Assembly (NCBI RefSeq): GCF_002072185.1 | Contig: NZ_MVIW01000014.1 | Location: 1 to 64,000, forward strand | DNA: 64,000 bases | Direction of reading: 5' to 3' | Source: Actinomyces denticolens | GTDB taxonomy: Bacteria; Actinomycetota; Actinomycetes; Actinomycetales; Actinomycetaceae | Shown here: positions 52,115 through 62,800 of the stretch, one piece after another | Layout of the letters: every line of letters begins with the position of its first letter | How positions within the stretch are numbered: position 1 is the stretch's first letter | The notes under the pieces: generated by a model | What the model was told of the DNA's origin: nothing | Seen by the model: only the letters and a program-made list of their open reading frames with translations | The model's database searches: none | Program-made: the position numbers and the translations under genes

Positions 52115-53382
52115 GAGTCCTCCTCGGAGTGGCGGGTGCTGCGATGGTGGTGATGGTCGTGGGCGTGATCGCCGGGGCGGCAGCAGGAGTCGGGGCAGAC
52201 GGTGTGGAAAGGACCGGCGCCCGTCGTGCTGGTCGGGACGACGCTCTCGCCCCGGGCGACGGCGGCCCTCTCGGTCAGCAGGTCGGCCAGCGAGGCGACC
52301 AGGGCCGGGTGCGTGCCCGCGGTGGCGGCCCGCGCATAGGGCAGGGCCAGCGCCTCAGCGGTCTCGCGGGCCTCGGTGTCCAGGTCGAAGACGACCTCCA
52401 TGTGGTCGGCGATGAAGCCGATGGGGGCCACGACGACCCCGCCGGGGGGCTCGGGCGCCGCGGCCAGGGCCGTGATGCGGTCATTGATGTCGGGCTCGAG
52501 CCAGCGGGCCTGCGGCGGGCCGGAGCGCGAGCAGTACGCCAGGTCGAGCTCGGGCGGCGACTCCAGGCCCAGGCGCTGGGCGACGATGGGCAGCAGGACG
52601 CGCGCCAGCCCCAGGTGCTGCTCGACATAGCTGATCTCCGTGGACAGGTCCGCCGCGACGCCCGGCTCGCGGACGGAGGGCGAACTGGGCGCCGAGAGCG
52701 GGGCGCCGGGCGCTGAGCCGCGCTCCATGGACACCGGGATCGAGTGGGTGACGAGGATGAGGTGGACGGCGTCAGCGGGGACCCCCTGGGCGGCGAGCTC
52801 GTCATAGGCTGCGACGATGGCGTCGGCGTTGGCCTGGAGCATGCCCGGGGTGTTGTAGAAGGGCCGGGTCTTGTCGACCGCCAGCTCAATCGGCCCGCCC
52901 CCGGCGCCCCCCACGCGCGCGGCGGCGTCCGCCTCGGGGCCCTGGCCGGTGGCGCCGTCGGAGCCGGCGGCGAGGAGGGCGAGAGCGCCCGCGAGGTCCT
53001 CGCGGTACTGGCGGCACCCGGAGTAGGAGCCGTAGGCGGCGGTTGTCAGGGCGAGGACGCGTCGGGCCCCGGCGTCGGCGAGCCCGCGCAGGGCCTCGGA
53101 GACGAAGGGGTGCCAGTTGCGGTTGCCGATGGCCACCGGCAGTCGCGAGCCCCGCGCGGCGAGCTCGGCGCGCAGGGCTTCCAGGAGCTCGGCATTGCGG
53201 GCGTTGATCGGCGAGACGCCCTCGAAGCGCTGGTAGTGGACGGAGACCTCGGCGAGGCGCGAGTCGGGCACGCCCCGGCCGGCGGTGGCGTTGCGCATGA
53301 AGGGCAGGACGTCGTCGGGCCCCTCGGGGCCGCCGTAGGACAGGAGGAGGACGGCGTCGTAGGGGGACAGGGGGTCGATCAT
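52111..53382 (-). CDS. hemH: Coproporphyrin III ferrochelatase (HemH/CpfC)
   Basis: A 423-residue ferrochelatase. Typical elements are AVLLLSYGGPEGPDDVLPFM, TAAYGSYSGCRQYREDL, LVTHSIP with the metal-site His, YCSRSGPPQARWLEPDINDR, and FIADHMEVVFDLDTEA with the catalytic Glu. Being paired with hemQ it should insert iron into coproporphyrin III rather than protoporphyrin. The C-terminal 35 residues form an unusual Cys/His tail (CPDSCC, HAHDHHHH) that could bind metal. It overlaps hemA and hemQ at both ends. Confidence 0.94.
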   Translation of the reverse strand: MIDPLSPYDAVLLLSYGGPEGPDDVLPFMRNATAGRGVPDSRLAEVSVHYQRFEGVSPINARNAELLEALRAELAARGSRLPVAIGNRNWHPFVSEALRGLADAGARRVLALTTAAYGSYSGCRQYREDLAGALALLAAGSDGATGQGPEADAAARVGGAGGGPIELAVDKTRPFYNTPGMLQANADAIVAAYDELAAQGVPADAVHLILVTHSIPVSMERGSAPGAPLSAPSSPSVREPGVAADLSTEISYVEQHLGLARVLLPIVAQRLGLESPPELDLAYCSRSGPPQARWLEPDINDRITALAAAPEPPGGVVVAPIGFIADHMEVVFDLDTEARETAEALALPYARAATAGTHPALVASLADLLTERAAVARGESVVPTSTTGAGPFHTVCPDSCCRPGDHAHDHHHHRSTRHSEEDS

Positions 53383-54773
53383 CGCGCGCCTCCCGCACGG
53401 GGCGCTGGCGCGCCCAGGGAGTCGATGGGGCCCAGGACCATGGGGAGGGCGGTGAGGTAGTCCTGCGCGCGACCGGACTCGCCGGCGGCCCGGGCCGCCT
53501 CGCTGGGAGCGTGCATGAGGGCGGCGGCCAGGCGCTCCAGGGCGCGGACGGCGTCATCGAGGTCCACCCTGCCATCGACGGGGCGCAGGCGGGCCGCCTC
53601 GCGGGCCACCACGTCCTCGGCGCCGCTGCGCAGCGCGCGGATGACGGGGTCCATGCGGCGACCGCCCATGAGGCGCTCGAGGGCGGCCGCCTCCTCGGCG
53701 ACGATCGCTTCGGCCGCCTCCACCTGGGCGGTCTGGGCGGCGGGCACGGCCTGACGGATGCGGGGCAGATCGATGAGGAGCGCGCCGGGGGTGGCGGCGA
53801 CGCCGGGGTCGACGTCGCGGCTGAGCGCGAGATCGAGGATGACGAGGGGGTGGACGGCCTCCCGCGAGGACCGCTCACGGGCCGCTCGACGGAACAGGGC
53901 GTCGTCGACGAGCTCACGGGTGATGACGGGGCTGCCCAGGCCGCGGCAGGTGATGACGAGGTCGGCGTCCGCGAGGCGGTCGGGGAGCTCGTGGGGGCCG
54001 ACGACGGACAGGCCGCGCTTGCGCGCGAAGGCGGTGGCGCGGTCGGTCCCGGCGGCGCTGAAGCCGGAGCGGGAGGTGCGGTCGGAGTGGGAGTGGACGG
54101 CGATGTCGCGCACGCCCCTGTCGCGCAGCGCGGCGACGGTGGCGCCCGCGTAGGCCCCGGTCCCGACGACGACGACGCGCGCCCCCTCCAGTACCGGCAT
54201 GTGCTGGGCGGCCAGGCCGAGACCGACGGCGACGAGGCTGCGGCCCGCTCCGGCCAGCGCCGTCTCCCGGGCGACACGGCGGGAGGCGGCCGAGGCCCGC
54301 TCGACGAGCCGGCACAGCTCGGCGGAGGCGGTCCCCTCCGTCGTCGCGCGGGCGAGGGCGCGGCGCAGCTGCCCGGCGATCTCGCGCTCGCCGACGACCA
54401 TCGAGCGCAGGCCCGCCGCCGTGGCGATGAGCTCGCGATAGGCCTCGGAGCCCTGGACCGCGGTGAGCACGGCGGTCCCCTCGGGCATGCCCGCGCGCCG
54501 CTCCAGCAGGGCGCTCACAGCGCTTGCGGCGCTTGCGGTGGGCGACGGCGAGTCCCCGGGCCGGGCCGAGGCGCCCGATCCCCCATCCGGATCATCGACC
54601 GGCGTATCGAGGAGGACCGCGAGGCGGTTGCAGGTGGCCAGGACGAGCACGCCCCGCAGGCCCGGGACGGCGGCGAGGATGTCGGGGCCGAGGCGCCGAG
54701 GATTGACCCCCAGGCGCGCGACGACGTCGAGGCCCTGGGAGAGATGGTCGGCTGAGAGGAGATGGATCGTCAC
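53379..54773 (-). CDS. hemA: Glutamyl-tRNA reductase (HemA)
   Basis: A 464-residue GluTR, the first committed enzyme of the C5 pathway, reducing Glu-tRNA to glutamate-1-semialdehyde with NADPH. VLVLATCNRLAVLL contains the catalytic Cys (about 52). The NADPH domain reads ARVVVVGTGAYAGATVAALR. The C-terminal dimerisation helix is present. The exact start is uncertain: GTG at 54773 matches the family's opening (TIHLLSADHLSQGLDVV), while an ATG 15 codons upstream is also open; neither has a clear ribosome-binding site, so a leaderless transcript is possible. Confidence 0.9.
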   Translation of the reverse strand: MTIHLLSADHLSQGLDVVARLGVNPRRLGPDILAAVPGLRGVLVLATCNRLAVLLDTPVDDPDGGSGASARPGDSPSPTASAASAVSALLERRAGMPEGTAVLTAVQGSEAYRELIATAAGLRSMVVGEREIAGQLRRALARATTEGTASAELCRLVERASAASRRVARETALAGAGRSLVAVGLGLAAQHMPVLEGARVVVVGTGAYAGATVAALRDRGVRDIAVHSHSDRTSRSGFSAAGTDRATAFARKRGLSVVGPHELPDRLADADLVITCRGLGSPVITRELVDDALFRRAARERSSREAVHPLVILDLALSRDVDPGVAATPGALLIDLPRIRQAVPAAQTAQVEAAEAIVAEEAAALERLMGGRRMDPVIRALRSGAEDVVAREAARLRPVDGRVDLDDAVRALERLAAALMHAPSEAARAAGESGRAQDYLTALPMVLGPIDSLGAPAPRAGGAR

Positions 54774-55065
54774 AGTGCTTGAATTGAAGCACCGGTCCCG
54801 CGCGCGCCAGTAACGCATCCGGATTATCGGCTCAATAACGAGCCGAAATCGTCATGTCGGCACGTCAGGAACCGTTCGCGACATCGCGTCATCTCTTATC
54901 TCCCGCGATATCACGCCAGCAATCCACCGCTCCCGGAAGGAGGCGCGACCAGCGTCATGGACCATGGCGAGGCAGCCCTCACCCGGGCGACCCACCATTC
55001 GCGCACCGCGTCACATCCCATCGGAGGCCCCCATTTCCACAACATTTACCTGTTTTAATTCCGCT
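54774..55065. promoter_or_regulatory. Divergent hem promoter region with a short dyad
   Basis: About 290 bp between hemA (minus) and hemE (plus). CGGCTC (54828-54833) and GAGCCG (54840-54845) form an inverted repeat within TTATCGGCTCAATAACGAGC, which may be an operator for a heme- or iron-responsive regulator. TTTAAT (55053-55058) lies eight bases before the hemE ATG, consistent with a leaderless start. Both assignments are by inspection. Confidence 0.4.
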
Positions 55066-56325
55066 ATGCGCGATGGCGCCGACACCCTCCCCCCGCTTCT
55101 CGCGGCACTGGGCGGCGCGCGCCCCAGCCGCCCCCCCGTGTGGTTCATGCGCCAGGCCGGGCGCTCTCTGCCCGAGTACCGCGCGCTGCGCGGGCGCGGG
55201 GCGCGGGGCGCGGGCATGACGGGGATGCTCGGGGCCTGCCTCGATCCCGCCACGGCCGCCGAGGCGACCCTCCAACCCGTGCGGCGCCACGGCGTCGACG
55301 CCGCGGTCCTCTTCTCCGACATCATGGTCCCCCTCGCCCTGGCCGGGGTCGGGGTGCGCATCGAACCGGGGATCGGGCCCATCGTCGACCACCCGATCCG
55401 CACGCCCGCCGACGTCGCCGAACTCACCGCCCACGCCCTGGGGGAGGCCCCTGCCGGCCCCAGTGGCCTGGCGGCCATCGAGGAGGCCGTGCGCGCCGTC
55501 GTCGCCGAGCTCGGATCCCCGGGCGCCCCCGGCGCGACGGGCGGAATGCCGCAGCGCGCGCTGGCGGGCCTGGCGCACTCGCGCGGCACCTGGGGGTGGA
55601 CGCCGCTCATCGGCTTCGGCGGGGCCCCCTTCACCCTGGCCGCCTACCTCGTGGAGGGACGGCCGAGCCGAGACCACCTGGCCGCGCGCACGCTCATGCA
55701 CTCCGACCCCGCCGCCTGGGACGCACTGCTGGACTGGTGCGCGCGGATCACGGGCGAGTTCATCGCCCTGCAGATCCGCGCCGGGGCCAGCGCCGCCCAG
55801 CTCTTCGACTCCTGGGCCGGGGCCCTCAGCCCCGAGGACTACCGCGAGCGCGTGGCCCCCCACTCGGCGCGCGCGCTGGAGATCGCGGGCCGGGCCGTCT
55901 CCCCCGCAACGGGAGGCCGCGCCCCGCTCATCCACTTCGGCACGGGCACCGCCCGCATCCTGGCGGACATGCGCGCCGCAGGGGCCGACGCCGTCGGCGT
56001 GGACGACCGCACGGATCTGGCCTGGGCGATCAGCGAGCTCGGGGGCGAGGGGGCGTGCCCGGTGCAGGGCAACCTCGACCCGGCGCTGCTCGCCGCGCCA
56101 TGGGCGGTGCTCGGGCCCGCCGTGGACGCCTGCCTGGAGGCGGGGCGCGCAGCGCCCGGGCATGTGCTCAACCTCGGCCACGGCGTCCCCCCGACGACCG
56201 ACCCGAACGTGCTCACCCGCGTCGTGGCCCGCGCCCACGGCGACGGGGACTGGGAGGGCGCGGCCCTGGCCGGCTGGGACGGCTGGCCGGGGCCCTCGGC
56301 GCCGGGAGGGAGTGACGCGCCGTGA
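55066..56325 (+). CDS. hemE: Uroporphyrinogen decarboxylase (HemE)
   Basis: A 419-residue enzyme that decarboxylates uroporphyrinogen III to coproporphyrinogen III. Both family signatures are present: [17 protein letters not shown] near residue 25 and [16 protein letters not shown] near 185. The C-terminal part has [12 protein letters not shown] and [15 protein letters not shown]. It is somewhat longer than usual (about 350) because of Gly/Ala-rich insertions. The ATG at 55066 begins the domain; the upstream frame is not conserved. The stop overlaps the next GTG. Confidence 0.94.
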   Translation: MRDGADTLPPLLAALGGARPSRPPVWFMRQAGRSLPEYRALRGRGARGAGMTGMLGACLDPATAAEATLQPVRRHGVDAAVLFSDIMVPLALAGVGVRIEPGIGPIVDHPIRTPADVAELTAHALGEAPAGPSGLAAIEEAVRAVVAELGSPGAPGATGGMPQRALAGLAHSRGTWGWTPLIGFGGAPFTLAAYLVEGRPSRDHLAARTLMHSDPAAWDALLDWCARITGEFIALQIRAGASAAQLFDSWAGALSPEDYRERVAPHSARALEIAGRAVSPATGGRAPLIHFGTGTARILADMRAAGADAVGVDDRTDLAWAISELGGEGACPVQGNLDPALLAAPWAVLGPAVDACLEAGRAAPGHVLNLGHGVPPTTDPNVLTRVVARAHGDGDWEGAALAGWDGWPGPSAPGGSDAP

Positions 56326-57935
56326 GCGCGGCAGGGGGGCGCAGGGGGCGCACGGCCCCGCCCTGCCCGCCGCCGGCGGAGGTGGACGCGCTCGTCGTCG
56401 GCGGGGGCGTGGCGGGGCTGACCGCGGCCTGGGAGCTCACCCGCGCGGGGCTGCGCCCACTGCTCGTGGAGGCCCGCGGCTACACCGGGGGCCTCATCGC
56501 GGGCGGCGAGATCGGCGGGGTCGAGATGGATCTCGGCGCCGAGAGCGTGGTCCTGCGGGGCGGGGCCGTCACCACCATGCTCGACGCCCTCGGCCTGGAG
56601 TCCACCGCCCATCGCGGGCGCCCGAGGCTCTTCCTGCCGCCGATGAGCGACGCCGACGCGGCCCCGTCAGACAGTTGGGGCCTCCACCCCTTCCCGCGCG
56701 ACGCGATCCTCGGCATCCCCGCCGACCCGCTGGCCGACGACGCCCGCGCGATCCTCGGCGAGGCGGGGGCCCGCCGCGCCGCCCGCGACCGCGGGCTCGA
56801 CGGGAGCGTCGGCACATCCCCCGCCGACCCGCGCGATCTCGCCTCCCTCGTGCGCGCCCGGATGGGACGGGCCGTGCTCGACCGGCTGGTGCGCCCCATC
56901 GTCGCCGGCATCCACGCGAGCGATCCCGCGGTCCTCGACTCCGACGTCGTCGTGCCCGGCCTGCGCGACGACGTCGCCCGCCTCGGCTCCCTCCAGGCGG
57001 CGATCCGCGCGCGCCTGGAGGAGCGGCGCGCCCGCCCGGCGGGGCGGCGCAGCGGCGAGGTCTGCGTCGTCGGGGGGATGCACCGACTCACCGCCGCCCT
57101 GCGCGCGGCGATCGAGTCCGCAGGCGGAACGGTGCTCACCCGTTGGGGCGCGCAGAGGATGCGCCTGGAGGGCGGCGCCGGCCGGGCGGGCTCCTGGCGC
57201 GTGGCGCTGGCCCCCACGGGACCCGGGGCGACGCCGTCGGACGAGCCCAGCGCCGTGGGCACGGCCCACCAGGTCCGGACGGGCCGCGTCGTGCTGGCCT
57301 GCTCGGCGCGCGCCGCGCTGCGCCTCCTGGCCGGGGCGCCGGGGATCGACCCCGGGGCGCTGGACATCACCGTCCCCTCAGGCGCGCCGATCGCGCGCCT
57401 GACGATCGTCGCCCGCGCCCCGGGGCTGGCCGGGGCGCCGGTGGGCTCGGGACTGCTCGTGGCACCGGCCTCATCCGCCGCCCCCTGCCCCGTGGCGGCG
57501 AAGGCACTGTCCCATCTGGACGCGAAATGGTCCTGGATCGCCGAGGGGCTGCGCGAGCGCCACGGCGAGGGCGCGGCGGCGCTGCGGCTGTCCTACGGGA
57601 GGCCGGGCGAGCCGCGCCCCGAGCCCGCGCTGGCAGGCGCTCTTGCCGACATCACGGCCCTGACCAGCGTCCGAATCAAACTCGATGACGTGTTGGACCA
57701 CCGCCTCATCCGCTGGGATGGGACACTTCCCCCTGCGAGGCCCGACTACCGGCGGCGCACCGCGCGCCTGGAGGAGGCCGTCGCGAGCATCCCGGGCCTG
57801 GGCCTCACGGGCGCCTGGGTGGCGGGCACGGGGATCGCGGCCGTCGTCACCCATGCCCGCGAGCGCGCGGCGGGGATGGTCGGGCGGACCGGCGCCCGGG
57901 GAACTGCGCCCGGAGGAACAGAGGAGGATTCATGA
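56322..57935 (+). CDS. hemY: Coproporphyrinogen III oxidase (HemY/CgoX-type, FAD)
   Basis: A 537-residue FAD enzyme of the protoporphyrinogen-oxidase family. The dinucleotide motif [19 protein letters not shown] lies at about residues 24-42, followed by [19 protein letters not shown]. The C-terminal FAD contact [20 protein letters not shown] is also present. In organisms with HemQ this enzyme oxidises coproporphyrinogen III to coproporphyrin III. The GTG at 56322 overlaps the hemE stop; the 3' end overlaps hemC. Confidence 0.92.
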   Translation: MSAAGGRRGRTAPPCPPPAEVDALVVGGGVAGLTAAWELTRAGLRPLLVEARGYTGGLIAGGEIGGVEMDLGAESVVLRGGAVTTMLDALGLESTAHRGRPRLFLPPMSDADAAPSDSWGLHPFPRDAILGIPADPLADDARAILGEAGARRAARDRGLDGSVGTSPADPRDLASLVRARMGRAVLDRLVRPIVAGIHASDPAVLDSDVVVPGLRDDVARLGSLQAAIRARLEERRARPAGRRSGEVCVVGGMHRLTAALRAAIESAGGTVLTRWGAQRMRLEGGAGRAGSWRVALAPTGPGATPSDEPSAVGTAHQVRTGRVVLACSARAALRLLAGAPGIDPGALDITVPSGAPIARLTIVARAPGLAGAPVGSGLLVAPASSAAPCPVAAKALSHLDAKWSWIAEGLRERHGEGAAALRLSYGRPGEPRPEPALAGALADITALTSVRIKLDDVLDHRLIRWDGTLPPARPDYRRRTARLEEAVASIPGLGLTGAWVAGTGIAAVVTHARERAAGMVGRTGARGTAPGGTEEDS

Positions 57936-58954
57936 CATCCGCTACGCCCTCACCAAGGACGATCCGCGTGGGTACGCGGGGATCCGCGCTGGCCAGAGCC
58001 CAGTCGGGGATGATCGCCCGCGCCCTGGAAAGCGCCGCGGCGGCCGCAGGGGAGCCGGTGGGGGTGGAGCTCGTGCCGGTGCGCACCCAGGGCGACGTCG
58101 ACGCCTCATCCCTGGCGGGGCTCGGCGGGGTGGGGGCCTTCGCCGCCGCGCTGCGCCTGGCGGTGCTCAACGGTCAGTGCGATCTGGCCGTCCACTCCTT
58201 CAAGGACCTGCCGACGGCGCCCGTGCGGGGACTGCGCGTGTGGGCCACGCCCAAGCGGGAGGATCCTCGTGACGCCCTGTGCGGCCGCAACGGCATGGAC
58301 CTCGACGACCTGCCGCGCGGGGCGCGGGTGGGGACGGGCTCGCCCCGCCGCGCCGCCCAGCTCCTCCTGCGGCGGCCGGATCTTCAGATCGTCGACATCC
58401 GGGGGAACGTGCCGACGCGCCTGTCGCGCGTGGCCGGGACCGGGGTCCGGCCGGACGGGCCGCTCGGGGCGCGCCAGCCCGAGCTGGACGCCGTGGTCCT
58501 GGCGATGGCGGGTCTGCTGCGACTGGGCCTGGCGGACCGCGTGACCGAGGCCTTCGACGAGGACGTCATGCTGCCGGCGGCCTCCCAGGGGGCCCTCGCC
58601 GTGGAGGCGCGCGCCGACGCCGACCCCTTCCTGGCCTCCCTGCTGACCGGCCTCGATCATGCTGCGACGCGGGCCGAGGTGACCGCTGAGAGGGCCCTCA
58701 TGGAGGGACTGGGCGCGGGCTGCGCGGCGCCGGTGGGCGTGCTCGCCCAGGTCGACGAGAGGGGCCTGCTCCTCGACGCCGCCGTCATCGCCCTCAGCGG
58801 CTCGGAGGCGGTGCGCTCGCGCCTGCGGATCCCCGACACCCGCGACGCCGAGGCCCTGGGACATCGCCTCGCCTCCGACCTGCTGGGCTATGGAGCCGGG
58901 GATGTCGCCGATCTCCACGCCACGAAACCGCACCGAGCCGGGGAGCAGCGGTGA
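57932..58954 (+). CDS. hemC: Hydroxymethylbilane synthase (HemC)
   Basis: A 340-residue porphobilinogen deaminase that joins four porphobilinogens. RVGTRGSALARAQSG opens the fold, LAVHSFKDLPT and ARVGTGSPRRAAQL follow, and the dipyrromethane cofactor Cys is in EGLGAGCAAPVGV (about 265). Translationally coupled to hemY and hemD by ATGA/GTGA overlaps. Confidence 0.95.
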   Translation: MTSATPSPRTIRVGTRGSALARAQSGMIARALESAAAAAGEPVGVELVPVRTQGDVDASSLAGLGGVGAFAAALRLAVLNGQCDLAVHSFKDLPTAPVRGLRVWATPKREDPRDALCGRNGMDLDDLPRGARVGTGSPRRAAQLLLRRPDLQIVDIRGNVPTRLSRVAGTGVRPDGPLGARQPELDAVVLAMAGLLRLGLADRVTEAFDEDVMLPAASQGALAVEARADADPFLASLLTGLDHAATRAEVTAERALMEGLGAGCAAPVGVLAQVDERGLLLDAAVIALSGSEAVRSRLRIPDTRDAEALGHRLASDLLGYGAGDVADLHATKPHRAGEQR

Positions 58955-59886
58955 ATCGCCATCTCGGCGCCACCGGCGCGGCGGGGCCGCTGGCGGGGGC
59001 GCGGGTGCTCCTGACACGGCGCGTTGCCGGTGACCGCATCGCGGCGGCCCTGGAGGAGGCGGGGGCCGAAGTCGTCGCGGTGGCGCTGACCGAGACCGTA
59101 CCGGGGGACCCCGAGGTGATCTCGCGGGCGCAGGAGCGCCTGGCCGCCGGCGCCTATGCCTGGGCGGTGATCACGAGCGCGCGCGCACTTGACGCGATGA
59201 GCCTGGCCTCGGCCCCCGTCTCGACGCGCCTGGCCGTGGTCGGCCCGGGTACGGCGAGGGCGCTGGAGGAGGCCACCGGCCGACGGGCGGACGTCATCGC
59301 CGACGGCGCGGGGGCGGGCCTCCTGCGCGAGCCTCTGCTGGCGCGCGGGCCCGAGGGCCTCGGGGGACCCGGGGGCGGCGCCGGGGGCGCGCGACTGCTC
59401 CTGCCGACCTCGGCGATCGCCGATCCCGTGCTCGCCGACGGGCTCCGGACGGCCGGATGGCTGGTGGAGGCCGTGCCCGCCTACTCGACGCGGACCGCTG
59501 CGGCCGACTCGCTCCCGCCCGGGCTCGCCCGGGCCTGGGCCTCCGCCGCGGGGCCGGCGGCGGCCAGCGGTTTCGACGCCGTCGTCCTGCTCGCGGGCTC
59601 GGGCGCCCGGGCATTGCACGAGCTCCTGGGAGCACCGCCGGAGCGGGGCGCCCGGCGGCGCACCGCCGTCGTCGCCCTCGGACCCTCGACCGCGGCCGAG
59701 GCGGCCCGGCTCGGGCTCGGCCCGGACGTCGTCGCCGAGTCCCCCACGCCGCGAGGCGTCGTCAGCGCTGTCAGTTCGGTCAGCGCTGCCGGTGCCATCG
59801 GTGCCGCCGGCGGCGCCGCCTCAGTCATCACGGGCCCGCGACCCGCCGGCCCCCGCCACGCACCGGCCTTGGAGGAGCGCTCATGA
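58951..59886 (+). CDS. hemD: Uroporphyrinogen-III synthase (HemD)
   Basis: A 311-residue enzyme closing the hydroxymethylbilane ring with inversion of ring D. The family is weakly conserved, but [33 protein letters not shown] and [15 protein letters not shown] are typical, and the order hemC-hemD-hemB confirms it. Starts with GTG. The C-terminus is Ala/Gly-rich. Confidence 0.9.
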   Translation: MNRHLGATGAAGPLAGARVLLTRRVAGDRIAAALEEAGAEVVAVALTETVPGDPEVISRAQERLAAGAYAWAVITSARALDAMSLASAPVSTRLAVVGPGTARALEEATGRRADVIADGAGAGLLREPLLARGPEGLGGPGGGAGGARLLLPTSAIADPVLADGLRTAGWLVEAVPAYSTRTAAADSLPPGLARAWASAAGPAAASGFDAVVLLAGSGARALHELLGAPPERGARRRTAVVALGPSTAAEAARLGLGPDVVAESPTPRGVVSAVSSVSAAGAIGAAGGAASVITGPRPAGPRHAPALEERS

Positions 59887-60953
59887 CCCAGCCAGCCCTG
59901 CCCGATCCCCGCGACCCCGCGACCTCGCCGGCCGCCGTCGTCCTCACCACCAGGGGCGTGCCCGCGCCGGAGCGGCCCGTCATCCGCCCCCGGCGACTGC
60001 GCGCGACGGCGGCGATGCGCGCGCTCGTGGCGCAGACGCGGATCGACCCGGCCCGCCTCATCCAGCCGCTGTTCGTGCGCGAGGGCATTGATGAGCCGCG
60101 CCCCATCGAGGCGATGCCCGGCGTCTTCCAGCACACCCTCGACTCCCTGCGGCGCGAGGCGGCGGCCTGCGCGGCCGCGGGCGTCGGGGCGATCGACCTG
60201 TTCGGGGTGCCCGAGCACCGCGATGAGACCGGGTCCGGCGCCTGGGCGGCCGAGGGCATCCTCAACCGGGGCGTGGCGGCGGTGCGCGAGGAGGTGGGCG
60301 ACGCGCTCGTCGTGTGCGCGGACACCTGCCTCGATGAGTTCACCAGCCACGGGCACTGCGGCCTGCTGCGCCCCGAGGGCGATCCGCGCGCCGGCGAGGT
60401 GGACAACGACTCCACCCTGGCCTGCTACCAGGCGATGGCCGTGGCGCAGGCGGAGGCCGGGGCGCATATGGTCTCCCCGTCGGGGATGATGGACGGGCAG
60501 GTCGCGGCCATCCGGGCCGCGCTGGACGCCACCGGGCACGACGACGTCGCGATCCTCGCCTACTCGGCGAAGTACGCCTCGGCGTACTTCGGGCCGTTCC
60601 GGGAGGCGGTGGGCTCCACGCTGACGGGCGACCGGCGCACCTACCAGCAGGACCCGGCGAACCGTCGCGAGGGTCTGCGCGAGGCGATGCTCGATATCGC
60701 CGAGGGGGCGGACATCGTCATGGTCAAGCCCGCGGGCCCCTACCTCGATGTGCTGGCCGACGTGGCGGCTGCGAGCCCGGTGCCGGTGGCGGCCTACCAG
60801 GTGAGCGGCGAGTTCGCGATGGTGGAGGCGGCGGCGCAGCGCGGCTGGATCGACCGCGAGCGCGTCATCGCCGAGTCGGTGCTGGGGATCATGAGGGCCG
60901 GCGCGGACACCGTGCTGACCTACTGGGCCCGCGAGATCGCCGAGGGGCTGTGA
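59883..60953 (+). CDS. hemB: Delta-aminolevulinic acid dehydratase (HemB)
   Basis: A 356-residue porphobilinogen synthase. The zinc site [16 protein letters not shown] contains all three Cys ligands (zinc-dependent class), and the two Schiff-base lysines are in [15 protein letters not shown] and [13 protein letters not shown]. The family opening [15 protein letters not shown] is preceded by about 35 Pro/Ala-rich residues. The ATG at 59883 overlaps the hemD stop. Confidence 0.95.
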   Translation: MTQPALPDPRDPATSPAAVVLTTRGVPAPERPVIRPRRLRATAAMRALVAQTRIDPARLIQPLFVREGIDEPRPIEAMPGVFQHTLDSLRREAAACAAAGVGAIDLFGVPEHRDETGSGAWAAEGILNRGVAAVREEVGDALVVCADTCLDEFTSHGHCGLLRPEGDPRAGEVDNDSTLACYQAMAVAQAEAGAHMVSPSGMMDGQVAAIRAALDATGHDDVAILAYSAKYASAYFGPFREAVGSTLTGDRRTYQQDPANRREGLREAMLDIAEGADIVMVKPAGPYLDVLADVAAASPVPVAAYQVSGEFAMVEAAAQRGWIDRERVIAESVLGIMRAGADTVLTYWAREIAEGL

Positions 60954-61129
60954 GGCCGGTACCCGGCGGGCCCACGGGTGGCCAACGGGTTGAGCGCCCC
61001 CGGTGACCCCGCGACCTCCGCATGAGTGAGCGGGCTCCGAGCGGCGGGGCCCGATCCGCGCTCGCCCGCGTTCCTCAGCGGGTGCAGCAATTAGGCTCGC
61101 CCTCGGAACCCGCACGCCAGGAGGCCCGC

Positions 61130-62614
61130 ATGCCCGACACCCCAGCCACCAGCGCCAGCACCGCGAACAGCGCACAAACCGCAGCCGACCCGACGAGCAC
61201 GGCCCTGTTCGAGGCCGCCCGCGCCGTCATCCCCGGCGGCGTGGACTCCCCCGTGCGAGCCTTCGGCTCGGTGGGGGGCGCGCCGCGCTTCATCGCCTCG
61301 GCCGGCGGGGCCCGCGTGCGCGACGCCGAGGGCCGCGACCTCGTGGACCTCGTGGGCTCCTGGGGGCCGGCGCTCCTGGGCCACGCCCACCCGGAGGTGG
61401 TGGCCGCCGTCCAGGAGGCCGCCGCGCGCGGCCTGTCCTTCGGCGCGCCCACGGAGTCCGAGACCATCCTGGCCGAGCTCGTGCGCGAGCGCGTCCCCGC
61501 GGCGGAGCGGGTGCGCTTCGTGTCCACCGGGACCGAGGCGACGATGACGGCGATCCGCCTGGCGCGCGGCGCCACGGGCCGCGACCTCGTCGTCAAGTTC
61601 GCCGGCTGCTACCACGGGCACAGCGACGGCCTCCTGGCGGCGGCCGGCTCGGGCGTGGCCACGGGTGGCCTGCCGGGCAGCGCGGGGGTTCCGTCGGGCA
61701 TCGCGGCGCTGACCATCGTCCTGCCCTACAACGACACCGCCGCGTTGAGGGAGTGCTTCGCCGAGCGCGGGGGCGAGATCGCCGCGGTCATCACCGAGCC
61801 GGCGCCCGCCAACATGGGGATCGTCCCGCCCGAGCCCGGCTTCAACGAGGAGATCCGCCGCCTGACCGCCGCCCACGGTGCGCTCATGATCGCCGATGAG
61901 GTCCTCACCGGCTTCCGGGTGGGGCCTGCGGGCTTCTGGGGACTGGAGGCCCTCGACGGCTGGTCCACGGATCTTCCCGATGGCGGCGCCGCGGTGGCGG
62001 CCGCGCCTTCGTGGCCCGGGGCCGACTGGCGGGAGCGGGCCGCCTGGGTTCCGGACCTGCTGACATTCGGGAAGGTGATCGGCGGGGGGATGCCGCTGGC
62101 GGCCGTCGGCGGGCGGGCGGATGTCATGGATCTGCTGGCACCGCTCGGGCCCGTCTACCAGGCCGGCACCCTCTCGGGGAACCCTCTGGCGACGGCGGCC
62201 GGCATCACGACGCTGCGCCTGGCCAACGACGCCGTCTACGCCTCCGTGGCCTCCGCCTCCGCGCGGATCCAGGCTGCGGTGTCCGGGGCGCTGACCGCCG
62301 AGGGCGTGGCGCACCGGGTCCAGCGCTCCGGCTCGCTGTTCTCGATCATGCTGGGCGCCGAGGCGGCCGAGCACGGGGTGCGCGACTTCGCGCAGGCGCA
62401 GGCGCAGGAGACGCACCGCTTCCCACCGTTCTTCCATGCCTTCCTCAGCGCCGGGGTGGCGCTGCCGCCGAGCGTCTTCGAGGCCTGGTTCGTCTCCGCG
62501 GCGCACGGCGATGCGGAGATCGGGGCCGTCGCCGCCGCGGCCCCCGCCGCCGCGCGGGCACTGGCCGATGCGGGCGCTCGCGCGGCGGCGGTCGATGAGA
62601 TTGGCGAGGTTTGA
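61130..62614 (+). CDS. hemL: Glutamate-1-semialdehyde 2,1-aminomutase (HemL)
   Basis: A 494-residue PLP enzyme forming 5-aminolevulinate. [18 protein letters not shown] opens the family fold, [17 protein letters not shown] binds the phosphate, and the PLP Lys is in [19 protein letters not shown] (about 312). It is longer than usual (about 430-440) because of insertions and a C-terminal tail. AGGAGG six bases before the ATG at 61130 sets the start. The last ten residues (AAVDEIGEV and stop) are encoded by the 176-bp repeat that also ends the HEPN gene. Confidence 0.94.
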   Translation: MPDTPATSASTANSAQTAADPTSTALFEAARAVIPGGVDSPVRAFGSVGGAPRFIASAGGARVRDAEGRDLVDLVGSWGPALLGHAHPEVVAAVQEAAARGLSFGAPTESETILAELVRERVPAAERVRFVSTGTEATMTAIRLARGATGRDLVVKFAGCYHGHSDGLLAAAGSGVATGGLPGSAGVPSGIAALTIVLPYNDTAALRECFAERGGEIAAVITEPAPANMGIVPPEPGFNEEIRRLTAAHGALMIADEVLTGFRVGPAGFWGLEALDGWSTDLPDGGAAVAAAPSWPGADWRERAAWVPDLLTFGKVIGGGMPLAAVGGRADVMDLLAPLGPVYQAGTLSGNPLATAAGITTLRLANDAVYASVASASARIQAAVSGALTAEGVAHRVQRSGSLFSIMLGAEAAEHGVRDFAQAQAQETHRFPPFFHAFLSAGVALPPSVFEAWFVSAAHGDAEIGAVAAAAPAAARALADAGARAAAVDEIGEV

Positions 62615-62759
62615 GGATTCCTTTTTCTGACGCGACGCCAGATCATCTGTTATCGCAGTTCAGAAGCACACGGTCACCCGCGAGCCGAGAGCGCCGGCCC
62701 TCAGGGGCCCGAGCAATCCTCAAACCTCGCCACTTCGCCCGAACGACTCAGGCCCGCAG
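62584..62759 (+). repeat. 176-bp perfect direct repeat, left copy
   Basis: Identical base for base to 63429-63604. It comprises the last codons of hemL, a 131-bp MITE-like element, and the last codons of asd in reverse (LRA-stop). The flanking bases differ on both sides. The pair brackets the MNT/HEPN genes. Confidence 0.93.
62602..62732 (+). mobile_element. MITE-like 131-bp element, copy A
   Basis: The ends TGGCGAGGTTTGAGGATT and AATCCTCAAACCTCGCCA are perfect 18-bp inverted repeats. No coding capacity and no obvious target duplication. The left end supplies the stop codon of hemL (GGC GAG GTT TGA). Confidence 0.8.
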
Positions 62760-62800
62760 TGGTCTCGTCGTTCCAGATCCGCGCTTGGTACCGTCATGTC

